A stretch of DNA of 64,000 nt from Salinicola halimionae (GCF_003206065.1 NZ_PZJQ01000005.1:774761-838760); one strand, 5' to 3'; shown: positions 16,565 to 25,350, counted from the stretch's first letter. Notes: generated by a model not told the origin, from the letters alone. Numbers and translations: made by a program.

Positions 16565-17938
16565 ATGGAAAAGCTACATTGCGCCACAATTGGAGAGCTC
16601 AAAGAAACTTTAAAACGATATGGACCAGGCATCCTCTATCGAGGACAAACTAAGAATTACCCGGATTCTAATGGGGCCCCTTCATTGCTAAGCTCGTTTC
16701 AGCGCCAGGGGTGTGTGCCTGACCTGATGATTAAATGGTCCTATTATGCCAAGAAGGCTTTGCAGCATTTAGTGCGTGGCTGAGAAGAAAATGAGGATAC
16801 AGCCACCAATCAAGCAATTTTACAACACTATGGGTTTCGCTCTTTTTTCCTCGATGCTTCTGGTGATCCCCGCGTTGCCGCTTGGTTCGCCAATAATCGA
16901 TTTAAGTCAAAGTACGCGTTCACTTTGGTGGAAGACTGTTTTGAAGATCCGGTTTGGCTGCGCACCCTCAATGCATGGTTTGAACCAATCGAGGATACAG
17001 GCCACCTCTATCTAATAAGTAAGAAGTCTCTTCGTCAGTCCGGTGCTCAGGCGGTTCACTTATCAGAAATCGCCACAAGCCAAGGAACACCCAGGTATGT
17101 GCGCCAAGATGGATATATGGTTGGTCCATTAAATCAGAATGGTTTAAGTAGCAACTGCATCCTTTGTCATATTACAGCTCCGGCAGAAGTTCTCCGCAGC
17201 TTCGCGGGCAAGTGCAACGTTAGCTGGCTCTTCCCCGAGCCTTCGGATGATCCCGTTTATCGCGAGTTACTAGCGATGCCATGGGATAAGATTCGATATA
17301 GCTCGGACGAAGGCCTCGAAGCATTCCAACGGTCGCTAGAGCTTCCAGAGTATTCTTGTCACCTTCAGAAGCACATGCCGGCTCGCAGCGCAATGTATAG
17401 GCCATTCTGGACCAGGGACCTTCTCTCTCCATCCGCTTGCAAAGGTGAGGCTGTCACATGCATCGTGCAACTTCTTTGCGGTAGCTCCCTATATCATGGA
17501 ACTAGTGCGCCTAGCTTTATCCTCCCAGAGATAAATACGCTCCTTAAGGAGTACGACGAAATATCCATAGAGCTGGATGGACTTGTCTACCATGGGATGG
17601 CCCCACTATATGCGAAGGGAGTGGGAATTTTGAAGATGTCTAGAGATACCGTCTGTGTTTTTGAGTATGGCATCCATCATCCAGGGCTGCGCATCAAGGA
17701 GATTGGGCGCTTCCCTGGGCTGCACTACCGAATCAACAACGGTGGTGAATGGGAGCGTATTACCCACGAGGATGACTGCGCATGCGGATCGGATCACGTA
17801 GAGAACTTCTGTCTACTCGGCCGTGTGGAAATTTCGCTGAAGGACGGCTGGTTGAATTATGTCGAACCCGGCCTATACGTTCAGCAGGGTATTGAACGCA
17901 CTTCTGATCCACGAGCGACTTGGGGGGAGCCTTACTAG
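16565..17938 (+). pseudogene. FRG-domain protein interrupted by one in-frame TGA
   Basis: The frame starts MEKLHCATIGELKETL, shows ILYRGQTKNYPD (the YRGQ of FRG domains), reaches a TGA at 16781, then continues without shift as EENEDTATNQAILQHYGFRS, FFLDASGDPRVAAWFA and on for 385 residues. QHYG-LDA/T-P-AAWFA is the second FRG hallmark. The stop most simply arose from TGG. The downstream part has no further stop and ends normally, so the damage is recent or the stop is read through. FRG proteins occur in phage-defence and mobile regions; the C-terminal 250 residues are unrecognised. Confidence 0.78.
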
Positions 17939-18084
17939 CCTACAAGTAGCACTATTTTTAGCCCATGATGATTCCAATACGGAGCAAGGCGTAGGCATCC
18001 GATCCTATCTCATGGTATATGAAATGGTATATATAACGGCGACCGCGTGGAACTATCCTTTTAAATCAGATGCATGCATTATTT

Positions 18085-18100
18085 TTCTAGTCCTGCCTCG
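18085..18100 (+). repeat. candidate attachment repeat, right copy
   Basis: TTCTAGTCCTGCCTCG matches the tRNA-Arg 3' region at 15 of 16 bases, in the same orientation, at the junction between the A/T-rich patch and the G+C-rich pirin gene. The match ends before the last seven bases of the acceptor. Confidence 0.45.
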
Positions 18101-18101
18101 T

Positions 18102-19049
18102 CTATAAGCCAACCTTCCACGGAATCGGCGGCGGCATGATTCTTTCACCATCGAACCCCGGCACTTCGCCGAAGCGCTCGCTGCTCTCTTCCCACGCTTG
18201 CTGTGCCTCGGCGATTTCCCCCTTGCTGTGGCCGACGAAGTTCCACCAGATAAAGATGTCTTCGTTCAGCGGTTCGCCGCCGAGCAGCAGAACGCGTGTG
18301 CCGCTTTCCATCTCTAACGTGATCTCGTCGAGCCCGCTGCCGAGGTAGGCCATTTCGTCTGCTTCGAAGCTGTCTCGCTCGAGGGTCAGGTGGCCTTCCA
18401 GCACGAGAACGCCATATTCGAAGTCTGAACGTACCGGGAACTGGCAACGGGCTGCATCGATGCTGACGATATCGAGCCCGACCAGCGGTGAGAACGCCAG
18501 TGTGGGTGCCTGGTGGCCGCTGAAGTCGCCGATCAACAGGGTGATGTCGACTTCCTGTTTGGTCCAGCGCGGCAAGTCGGGGTAGTGGTCGAAGCGTGGC
18601 TGGGTATGGCGTTCGGCGTGGGGCAGGGCGATCCACAGTTGCGCAGCGTGTAGTTGGCCGGATTCGGGCACCGACTCTTCGGTATGGGCGATCCCACGGC
18701 CCGCGGTCATCAGGTTGAGTTCGCCGGGGCGGATCTTCTGTGCGCTACCCAGGCTGTCACGATGCATGACTTCGCCGGCCAGCATCCAGGTGAAAGTCTG
18801 CAGGCCGATGTGCGGGTGAGGGCCGACATGCATGCCGCCTGCGTCGCTGGTGAAGGTGGCGGGGCCTGCGTGGTCGAGAAAACACCAGGCGCCGATCAGC
18901 CGGCGGCCTCTTTGAGGCAGGACGCGGTTGACCGGAATTCCGCCGACATCCGCCGTGCGGGCGGTGAGATGCTGGATCAGCCGGTGGCCGTCCTCGACGG
19001 GGCACTCACGGGAATCGTAGAGACGAGAATGATGCTCTGTGTTGCTCAT
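18102..19049 (-). CDS. pirin family protein
   Basis: A 315-residue bicupin of the pirin family. The N-terminal metal site is visible as GGMHVGPHPHIGLQTFTWM, followed by MHRDSLGSAQKIRPGELNLM and GIAHTEE. The C-terminal cupin is present (residues about 185-290). Bacterial pirins bind iron and some show quercetinase activity or modulate metabolic enzymes. It is the last gene in a minus-strand cluster of pirin, hydrolase and pirin. Confidence 0.9.
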   Translation of the reverse strand: MSNTEHHSRLYDSRECPVEDGHRLIQHLTARTADVGGIPVNRVLPQRGRRLIGAWCFLDHAGPATFTSDAGGMHVGPHPHIGLQTFTWMLAGEVMHRDSLGSAQKIRPGELNLMTAGRGIAHTEESVPESGQLHAAQLWIALPHAERHTQPRFDHYPDLPRWTKQEVDITLLIGDFSGHQAPTLAFSPLVGLDIVSIDAARCQFPVRSDFEYGVLVLEGHLTLERDSFEADEMAYLGSGLDEITLEMESGTRVLLLGGEPLNEDIFIWWNFVGHSKGEIAEAQQAWEESSERFGEVPGFDGERIMPPPIPWKVGL

Positions 19050-19123
19050 GTGCGTCCTCCTGAGCGAGACGAGGGCTGCCGCACCGAGCGAATCGGTGGC
19101 GGCAGCGGTAATGCGCTTGTCGT

Positions 19124-19747
19124 TTAGCTTTTCAGTGTCGCGTCGCGGCTTTGAATCAGGTTCGAGTAGTGCGGCAGGTGTCGGGTGAGAATACCGCCAA
19201 AACCTTCGATGTCGTTACGCCAATCACGATGCAGCTCGCCTGCGACCGAGAACCAGTTCATCAACTGGACACCGGCCTGAGACATACGACTCCACGCCGC
19301 ATCGCGCACGGTCGTATTGAAGGTGCCCGAAGCGTCGGTGACCACGAAGACTTCGTAGCCCGCTTCACGCGCGGCCAGCGCCGGGAAGGCCACGCAGACA
19401 TCGGTCACCACGCCGGCGATCAGCAGCTGCTTCTTGCCGGTGTTCTTGATTGCCTGCACGAACTCTTCGTTATCCCAGGCGTTGATCTGGCCGGGGCGGG
19501 CGATGTAGGGCGCATCGGGGAATTTCTCTTTCAACTCCGGAACGATCGGGCCGTTGGGGCCGTCCTCGAAGCTGGTGGTGAGAATCGTCGGCAAATTGAA
19601 GAACTCGGCGATGTCGGCGAGTGCCATCACGTTGTTCTTGAATTCGTCGGGGCCGAAGTCGCGGACCAGCGATAGCAGGCCGGCTTGATGATCGATCATC
19701 AGTACGGCGACGTCGTTCTTGTCGAGTCTCTGGTAGGAATAGGCCAT
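19124..19747 (-). CDS. isochorismatase-like cysteine hydrolase (YcaC type)
   Basis: A 207-residue protein with the cysteine-hydrolase layout of the YcaC subfamily: VLMIDHQAGLLSLV with the catalytic Asp near residue 18, the TSFEDGPNGPIVPEL segment, and IAGVVTDVCVAFPALAA with the nucleophilic Cys. The true substrate of this group is not established. A GTG immediately before the ATG is an alternative start; spacing to AGGAG favours the ATG. Genes on both sides code for pirins, and all three read in one direction. Confidence 0.88.
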   Translation of the reverse strand: MAYSYQRLDKNDVAVLMIDHQAGLLSLVRDFGPDEFKNNVMALADIAEFFNLPTILTTSFEDGPNGPIVPELKEKFPDAPYIARPGQINAWDNEEFVQAIKNTGKKQLLIAGVVTDVCVAFPALAAREAGYEVFVVTDASGTFNTTVRDAAWSRMSQAGVQLMNWFSVAGELHRDWRNDIEGFGGILTRHLPHYSNLIQSRDATLKS

Positions 19748-19857
19748 CACGTATCTCCTTCTCTTTAGGGAAAGGGCGGAACACCAGGCTCGGTATTCCG
19801 CTGGGCATCAGGCGATACTGGAACGGTCTGGAGCGTCCCCGGCATCGCCCGAATTCT

Positions 19858-20751
19858 TTACGACGCCGTGTCGACTTGTTCGGCTTGAAACTGCCCGGCC
19901 TGGAACTGGCGCATCGATTCTTCGATCTCTTCGCTAGAGTTCATGACGAACGGCCCGTACCCCACGACAGGTTCGTTGATCGGCTCACCGGTCAGCACGA
20001 GCAGCTTGGCCGCGTTGTTGGCTTCGTCGTTGGCCTCGATTACGATCTCGCGGCCTGCTCGCTCGAACAGGGCAAGCTCGGCATCCCGTGCGACTTTGGT
20101 GCCGTTGAGCTGCACGGTGCCGTTCAGAACGACGATCATCGTGGTGTGGCCTTCCGGCACACTGAGCGTGGTCGAGCCGCCCTGATTCAGACGCAGATCC
20201 CAGACGTTGATCGGGCTGAAGGTCTGTGCCGGGCCGTTCGCGCCGGCGTATTCCCCGGCGATCACCGCGAGGTGGCCGGCATCGTCGGCCAGCGCGACAC
20301 GCGGTATTTCCGAAGCCTTGAGCGACTGATAACCGGGGGGCGCCGATTTGTTCGCGGCCGCCAGATTGACCCACAGCTGGACGACTTCGAAACGCCCGCC
20401 GCGCTCGGTGAACGCCGGGGAGTGAAACTCTTCATGGACGATGCCGTTGCCGGCGGTCATCCACTGAACGTCACCCGGGCTGATGATGCCGCCGTTGCCG
20501 GTGGAATCTTTATGCTCGACTTCGCCTTCGTAGACGATGGTCACGGTCTCGAAGCCGCGATGCGGATGCGCGCCGACACCGCGTGGCTTGATCGCCGGGG
20601 TAAAATCTTTCGGCCCGGCGTAGTCGAGCATCAGAAACGGTGTGACGTGATGCGCGCCCATGCGGTCATAAGTGAATAGGGAGCGCACGGGGAAGCCGTT
20701 GCCGACCCAGTGGGCTCGAGGCGCGGAGTAGATACCCGTGATGTTTTTCAT
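19858..20751 (-). CDS. pirin family protein (YhhW-like)
   Basis: A 297-residue bicupin. The metal site reads GVGAHPHRGFETVTIVYEGE, with HKDS and the later GIVHEEF supplying further ligands. This is closer to the E. coli YhhW quercetin-2,3-dioxygenase group than the other pirin in the cluster. It is the first gene of the minus-strand cluster and faces a LysR-type regulator across 147 bases, so it is the likely target promoter. Confidence 0.9.
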   Translation of the reverse strand: MKNITGIYSAPRAHWVGNGFPVRSLFTYDRMGAHHVTPFLMLDYAGPKDFTPAIKPRGVGAHPHRGFETVTIVYEGEVEHKDSTGNGGIISPGDVQWMTAGNGIVHEEFHSPAFTERGGRFEVVQLWVNLAAANKSAPPGYQSLKASEIPRVALADDAGHLAVIAGEYAGANGPAQTFSPINVWDLRLNQGGSTTLSVPEGHTTMIVVLNGTVQLNGTKVARDAELALFERAGREIVIEANDEANNAAKLLVLTGEPINEPVVGYGPFVMNSSEEIEESMRQFQAGQFQAEQVDTAS

Positions 20752-20898
20752 TTTGCCCTCCCGCCGATCGCTCGGCTTTGGTTGATGGAGAGAGCTTATA
20801 GGTAGGACGAAATGTCGATAAGATGGCGATAACTCAACGCAGCGTCTTATGTATAGAACGATCTAATTGAGTGACGATCTTGTTCAGGGAGAGGGGAC

Positions 20899-21831
20899 AT
20901 GCAGGATCTCAACGACCTCTACTACTTCGTTCAGGTGGTCGAGCATGGTGGGTTCGCGCCGGCGGGCCGGGCGATCGGGGTGCCGAAGTCCAAGCTGAGC
21001 CGGCGAGTGGCTGAACTCGAAACCCGTATCGGCGTGCGCTTGATTCATCGCGGCACGCGTAGTCTCGCCATTACCGATCTGGGGCGTGCCTATTACGATC
21101 ACTGCGCGGCCATGGTGGTGGAGGCCGAGGCAGCACAGGAGACGATCGACCGTTCGATTGCCGAGCCGCAGGGCCTGGTGCGCTTGAGCTGCCCGCCAGG
21201 GTTGCTGTGCTTTATCGTTGGAGATCTACTTACCCAGTTCATGGCGATGCATCCGCAGGTTCGAATCGAACTGGAGGCGAGTGGTCGACGTGTCGATGTG
21301 GTGCGTGAGGGGTTCGATCTGGCCATTCGAGTGAGATTCCCCCCGATCGAGGACAGCGATCTCAGCCAGCGCTTGCTGTCGCGCAGCCCGCAGCGTTTGA
21401 TGGCGTCACCGGCGCTGTTCGAGCGTTTCTCCCGGCCGAGCGTGCCGGGGGATCTGTACGATTGGCCGTCGCTCGATTGGGAGCGGCCGGGCGCGGGTCA
21501 TACCTGGTGTCTTGATGGCCCGGATGGTGTGAGTACGCGTATCGATCATCGGCCGCGGCTGGTTACCGATGATCTGGTGACGTTGCGACGCGCAGCGCTG
21601 GCGGGGCTCGGGATCGTGCAGCTGCCGATGCTGGTGGCCGGGCCGGATATCGCCAAGGGTCGGCTCGTCGATGTGCTGCCGGACTGGGCGCCACGCGACG
21701 GCGTGGTGCAGGCGGTCTTCCCCTCGAGACGCGGTTTGCTGCCGGCTGTACGCTCGCTGATCGATTTTCTGGCCGACAACTTCGGGCAGGAGGATTTCAT
21801 GACGGATGTCGGCCCGGCGCATCAAGAGTGA
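20899..21831 (+). CDS. LysR-family transcriptional regulator
   Basis: A 310-residue LTTR. The N-terminal helix-turn-helix reads FVQVVEHGGFAPAGRAIGVP and SKLSRRVAELETRIGVRLIH; the effector domain follows from about residue 90. It is divergent from the pirin/hydrolase/pirin cluster, the usual arrangement for a regulator of its neighbour. The effector is unknown. A GGGAGAGGGG ribosome site precedes the ATG. Confidence 0.92.
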   Translation: MQDLNDLYYFVQVVEHGGFAPAGRAIGVPKSKLSRRVAELETRIGVRLIHRGTRSLAITDLGRAYYDHCAAMVVEAEAAQETIDRSIAEPQGLVRLSCPPGLLCFIVGDLLTQFMAMHPQVRIELEASGRRVDVVREGFDLAIRVRFPPIEDSDLSQRLLSRSPQRLMASPALFERFSRPSVPGDLYDWPSLDWERPGAGHTWCLDGPDGVSTRIDHRPRLVTDDLVTLRRAALAGLGIVQLPMLVAGPDIAKGRLVDVLPDWAPRDGVVQAVFPSRRGLLPAVRSLIDFLADNFGQEDFMTDVGPAHQE

Positions 21832-21874
21832 CGGTAAGTGGGCTAAGTGAGAATGAGAAACGAGAGGTGAACGC

Positions 21875-22303
21875 ATGCACGACGCCATCACGATCAGTCT
21901 CACCGTCGATTGCCCCTGGCAGTCCGTCTATGAAGCCTTTTGGCGGCCGGAGGCTTTTCCTCTGTGGGCTTCCGGGCTCAGCCAATCCCGACTCAGCCGG
22001 CAGGGCGAACGCTGGTTGGCGCAAGGCCCGGAGGGCTCGGTCGTCATCCGCTTTACGCCGCATAACCCTTACGGCGTCATGGATCATTGGGTCGAGCTGG
22101 AAGACGGGCAGGTGGTCTATGTGCCGCTGCGCATTGTCGCCAACGGCGATGGGGCAGAAGTCCAGCTGACGCTCTTTCATCTTCCCCTGATGGATGAAGC
22201 AGCGGATGAAGCGACATTTCAGCGCGATGCCGATTGGGTCCGCCGTGATCTGGCGGCGCTCAAGGTGCTGGCCGAAACGACGATATCGATCCGTGCCGGT
22301 TGA
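21875..22303 (+). CDS. SRPBCC family protein
   Basis: A 142-residue single-domain protein with the START/Bet v1-like pattern: an N-terminal strand then CPWQSVYEAFWRPEAFPLWA, a central VMDHWVELEDG, and a long C-terminal helix from about residue 115. These form a ligand pocket. The ligand is unknown. Its 3' end overlaps the convergent hydrolase gene by 44 bases, so the two mRNAs are complementary at their ends. Confidence 0.8.
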   Translation: MHDAITISLTVDCPWQSVYEAFWRPEAFPLWASGLSQSRLSRQGERWLAQGPEGSVVIRFTPHNPYGVMDHWVELEDGQVVYVPLRIVANGDGAEVQLTLFHLPLMDEAADEATFQRDADWVRRDLAALKVLAETTISIRAG

Positions 22304-23135
22304 TGAACTCGGTCACCGATTGGGCGATGGCGTCCGGTTGGTCCTCGGGTGAGAAATGGCCGCAGTTCTCCAGAACGGTGAGTTCCGATCCCGGAATGTC
22401 CGCATTCAGGCGGTGGGCGTAATCCACGCTCTGCCAGGCATCGTCCGCACCCCAGATCAGCTTGACCGGCAGGTTGCCCAGCTCGGGCAACCGTTCAGCC
22501 ACTTCCATCGTATGCTTCGGGTCGTAGTGGCGTATCTGATGCTGGAACAGGCTGGGCTGGCCGATCGGGCCGCTGATGAAGCAAAGATAGGTCTCGAGTG
22601 CGGAAGCTTCCAGCGCGCTCTGGTGATGAACGGCGGTCAGTAGCCACTCGCGAAAGTGGGCGCGGTGTTCGTCATCGGGGGCCTTAATCAGCCTTTCCAA
22701 CCCTGCAGCCATCTGTTGGCGGGTGCGCGGCGAGGGGTAGCTGTCGTAACTCACCACGTCGATGAGCGTGAGCGAGCGCACTCGGTGGGGCTGGAAAATG
22801 CCGAACCGTTGGGCGATGCCGCCGCCGAAGTCATGCGAGACGATATGCGCTGTCTCCAGCCCCCAGTAATCCATCAGCTTTTCCAGCACCGGGACCTGAG
22901 CGGAAATCGAGGTGTCGACCGAAGGATCCCAGGGGCGCTCGGAGTGACCGTAACCCAGCAGATCGAAGAGATGAACGCGGTAGCCGGCCTCGACCAGCCG
23001 GGGCATGACATGGCGCCAGATGAGAGAAGAGGAGGGCGTGCCATGCAGCAGCACGATGGGGTCGCCCTGGCCGTAGGTGCCGTGAGCGATACGTTTGCCG
23101 TCGATCAGTACGTTGTCGATCGCGATGGGTTCCAT
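22260..23135 (-). CDS. alpha/beta hydrolase with Asp nucleophile
   Basis: A 291-residue alpha/beta-fold enzyme. The oxyanion motif is VLLHGTPSSSLIWRHVMP; the nucleophile elbow is IVSHDFGGGIA, with Asp rather than Ser, as in haloalkane dehalogenases and epoxide hydrolases; WGADD and NCGHFSPED supply the late acid/His. The residue after the nucleophile is Phe, not the Trp that stabilises halide in dehalogenases, so dehalogenase activity is uncertain. A LysR gene is divergent upstream. Confidence 0.85.
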   Translation of the reverse strand: MEPIAIDNVLIDGKRIAHGTYGQGDPIVLLHGTPSSSLIWRHVMPRLVEAGYRVHLFDLLGYGHSERPWDPSVDTSISAQVPVLEKLMDYWGLETAHIVSHDFGGGIAQRFGIFQPHRVRSLTLIDVVSYDSYPSPRTRQQMAAGLERLIKAPDDEHRAHFREWLLTAVHHQSALEASALETYLCFISGPIGQPSLFQHQIRHYDPKHTMEVAERLPELGNLPVKLIWGADDAWQSVDYAHRLNADIPGSELTVLENCGHFSPEDQPDAIAQSVTEFINRHGSISSFRPAP

Positions 23136-23280
23136 GTTCCAGCTCCGCCTTGAGGTGTCTCGATGAGCTTGCGAGACTTGGCGGCATGACTCAAATGAGT
23201 TATTTCACGATGATGATCGATATCTGTCATGCCGATCCCGGCGCGATTCGCGCACGGCTCGATCTCTGGGAGTGACGCAA

Positions 23281-24138
23281 GTGAGTGCAAGACTGGAAAT
23301 GGGGGCGTTGCAGGCACTGCAGGCCGTTGTCGATCAGGGCGGCATCACGCGGGGCGCCCATTCTCTGGCGCTGACGCAGTCGGCCGTCTCGCACAAGATT
23401 CGGCGGCTCGAGACGGCGCTGGGTTGCGAGCTGTTGGCGAGGCGCGCCGGAGCCCCATTGTTGACCCCCGAGGGCGAAAAACTGCTGCGTTACGCACGCC
23501 GCATTCTGGAGCTGCATGACGAGGCGATACTCAGCCTGGGGACGGAACCATTGAGCGGACGAATCCGGCTCGGTGTCACCGAGGATACGACCAGCGGCGG
23601 TCTGTCACGCATTCTGGGAAGATTCGCCCGGCGTCATCCGGAGGTTTCGGTGCAGACGCGCGTGAGTCAGAGCCTGACCATCGAGGGTCAGCTCGACCGG
23701 GGCGAGATTGATGTCGGCTTTCTACAACTGTTCGAGCATCGTCAACGAGCTTCGGACGTGGTCATCGCTCGGGAATCGCTGCATTGGGTAAAATCGCCGG
23801 ACCTTTCGCTCGATACGGGTCGGCCGTTACCGCTCGTCGCGTTCGATGATGACTGCTTCTACCGCCAGTGGGCGATGGAGGTCGGGCAGTCGCAATCTCC
23901 GGGGTTAACCACTGTCATGACCTGCGGGAGCATCGCTGGTGTCGTGTCGGCAGTGCTTTACGGGTTAGGCGTGACACTCTTGAACAGCCGGCACATCACG
24001 CCCGAGATGGAGATCATGAAGGCCCCGTTTCCTGCGCCGCCGCCGATCGTTTACGTCATCCGAACCGGGCGCAAGAGTCACTCCGGTGCGGTTCTTGGGT
24101 TGGTCGAGGCGATTTCTGGAGAGACTGATTCCGTCTGA
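23281..24138 (+). CDS. LysR-family transcriptional regulator
   Basis: An LTTR of about 285 residues with the helix-turn-helix QAVVDQGGITRGAHSLALTQ and SAVSHKIRRLETALGCELLA. The effector domain begins near residue 85. GTG codons at 23272 and 23281 compete as start; the second is nine bases after GGGAG. It is divergent from the Asp-nucleophile hydrolase, the likely target. Confidence 0.9.
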   Translation: MSARLEMGALQALQAVVDQGGITRGAHSLALTQSAVSHKIRRLETALGCELLARRAGAPLLTPEGEKLLRYARRILELHDEAILSLGTEPLSGRIRLGVTEDTTSGGLSRILGRFARRHPEVSVQTRVSQSLTIEGQLDRGEIDVGFLQLFEHRQRASDVVIARESLHWVKSPDLSLDTGRPLPLVAFDDDCFYRQWAMEVGQSQSPGLTTVMTCGSIAGVVSAVLYGLGVTLLNSRHITPEMEIMKAPFPAPPPIVYVIRTGRKSHSGAVLGLVEAISGETDSV

Positions 24139-24529
24139 GAAAGAGAGGTGGCGGGGGGGTGTCGCCGGGGTCAGCGCTAGCGCGGGAGAGGCTTACACTC
24201 GTGTCAGTCGCACCTTGCAGTCGAACGATAGTAGGGTGCAGGCTGCGAAGTGATGAAAGAGAGGCTATGATCTCTCTGTGGGGAAAATCTGTGGGGAAAA
24301 TCCGGTCTGTCGATCGAGATGGAAAGTTTTTAGCTTTCTGATGAGCAACGGGGTTGACTAGCCGTCGATGAGAGAGCAAACTGGCTGCCTAGTTGGTTAG
24401 CAAGTCGCATATTGTCAGTTGCACTCGAATCATTCGGTAGCCTGGTTATATCCCCTTGTTTTACCCACTATATCGGGTAGCACCCGGCAATCGTAATTAA
24501 GCGTTAAGCGCATTAAAGGAATTCGTAAC
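24139..24529 (+). other. 391-bp leader region before the cold-shock gene
   Basis: No gene was found. Composition becomes A/T-richer toward the cold-shock gene and the last 100 bases (from about 24430) would give the long structured 5' leader usual for csp genes. No conserved cold-box could be identified by eye. Confidence 0.5.
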
Positions 24530-24733
24530 ATGGCAACTGGCACAGTTAAGTGGTTCAACGACACTAAAGGCTTTGGCTTCATTTCTCCGGCAGACGGTGG
24601 CGACGACCTGTTCGCACACTTCTCCGAGATCCAAGCTGACGGCTTCAAGTCTCTGCAGGACGGTCAAGAAGTTTCTTTTGACGTCACTCAGGGCAAAAAA
24701 GGTCTCCAGGCTGCGAACATCAAGCCTATCTGA
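24530..24733 (+). CDS. cold-shock protein (CspA family)
   Basis: A 67-residue single OB-fold RNA chaperone. Both RNA-binding motifs are clear: RNP1 as KGFGFISP and RNP2 as DLFAHFSEI; it begins [19 protein letters not shown] lies about eight bases before the ATG. A 13-bp stem terminator follows about 40 bases after the stop. Which Csp paralogue it is cannot be fixed. Confidence 0.97.
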   Translation: MATGTVKWFNDTKGFGFISPADGGDDLFAHFSEIQADGFKSLQDGQEVSFDVTQGKKGLQAANIKPI

Positions 24734-24775
24734 GCCTTTCGGTAGACTCGTCGCTTTAAGCGATAGAGCTTCCAG

Positions 24776-24810
24776 CACCAAGGCCCGCTAACGCGGGCCT
24801 TGGTGTTTTT
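24776..24810 (+). terminator. rho-independent terminator of the cold-shock gene
   Basis: A perfect 13-bp stem, CACCAAGGCCCGC with GCGGGCCTTGGTG, around a TAAC tetraloop, followed by five T. Confidence 0.95.
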
Positions 24811-24897
24811 GTGTGTCTTACACGTAATCAATGCGAGAAGACCATGGTTGGCGAGGCGTCATTGGCCCTCCGGTATGTCTTTCAGCCTGGATTATCG

Positions 24898-25233
24898 ATG
24901 AATCTAAGCTGCGATTGTCGAAACCTTCAGATCACGGCGCCAATGCCGGCGAGCGTAACTCGCTGCAACTGTGGTATATGTCGGCGCTACCAGGCGCTGT
25001 GGGGTTACTACCACCCTGATGACGTCGATGTGGTCATCGGTATTTCCGGTAGCACCCTATACCAACGTGGGGATCGAGAGATTGAGTTCGTGCGTTGTAG
25101 TGAATGTGGGTGCGTGACGCATTACCAGACGTTGCCAAATGATCCGGATCCATTACTGGCTGTTAATTTCTGCATGGCGGAGAAGCCAATCGATGATGTT
25201 CCGATTCGCTATGCGGACAATGCAAGCAGCTAA
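24898..25233 (+). CDS. GFA-family (Mss4-like) zinc protein
   Basis: A protein of about 111 residues with the CENP-V/GFA pattern: LSCDCRNLQ, TRCNCGICRRY (CxC..C zinc ligands) and later VRCSECGCVTHY. Relatives include proteins annotated as glutathione-dependent formaldehyde-activating enzymes, though most members lack a proven activity. The ATG chosen begins MNLSCDC directly at the first motif; the frame stays open to 24844 or 24811, the latter inside the cold-shock terminator. Confidence 0.8.
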   Translation: MNLSCDCRNLQITAPMPASVTRCNCGICRRYQALWGYYHPDDVDVVIGISGSTLYQRGDREIEFVRCSECGCVTHYQTLPNDPDPLLAVNFCMAEKPIDDVPIRYADNASS

Positions 25234-25350
25234 GCCAAACGAAGGATTCGTGTAGATAAAACCTTGCAGGTAAGGTCTACCCGGCTGGAAGTGGCAGATA
25301 CCATGACCAGCTCGCCAGCCGACGATCGGCCGGCGAGCTGGGAGCGTTGA

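Larger units (their letters stand above)
7283..18100. mobile_element. putative tRNA-Arg-associated genomic island (degraded)
   Basis: The segment begins at the 3' end of tRNA-Arg and ends with a 15/16 copy of the tRNA sequence directly after the pirin stop codon. It carries accessory genes on both strands, a truncated duplicate exporter, two genes broken by nonsense codons and a visibly A/T-rich stretch from about 15.0 to 18.1 kb. There is no integrase, transposase or phage structural gene, so if it is an island it is a remnant or is mobilised in trans. The left part (7.3-14.3 kb) is closer in composition to the core, so several separate insertions are also possible. Confidence 0.45.

Noticed and set aside
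15107-16783. Recoding of TGA (selenocysteine or altered code) in the A/T-rich patch
   Set aside because: The two TGA codons would have to replace different residues (Gly in a Walker loop, Trp elsewhere), there is no visible SECIS-like hairpin that I could identify, and the ATPase frame is truncated as well, so decay is simpler.
24159-24341. 60-codon plus-strand frame between the LysR and cold-shock genes
   Set aside because: No ribosome site, no conserved features; treated as intergenic.
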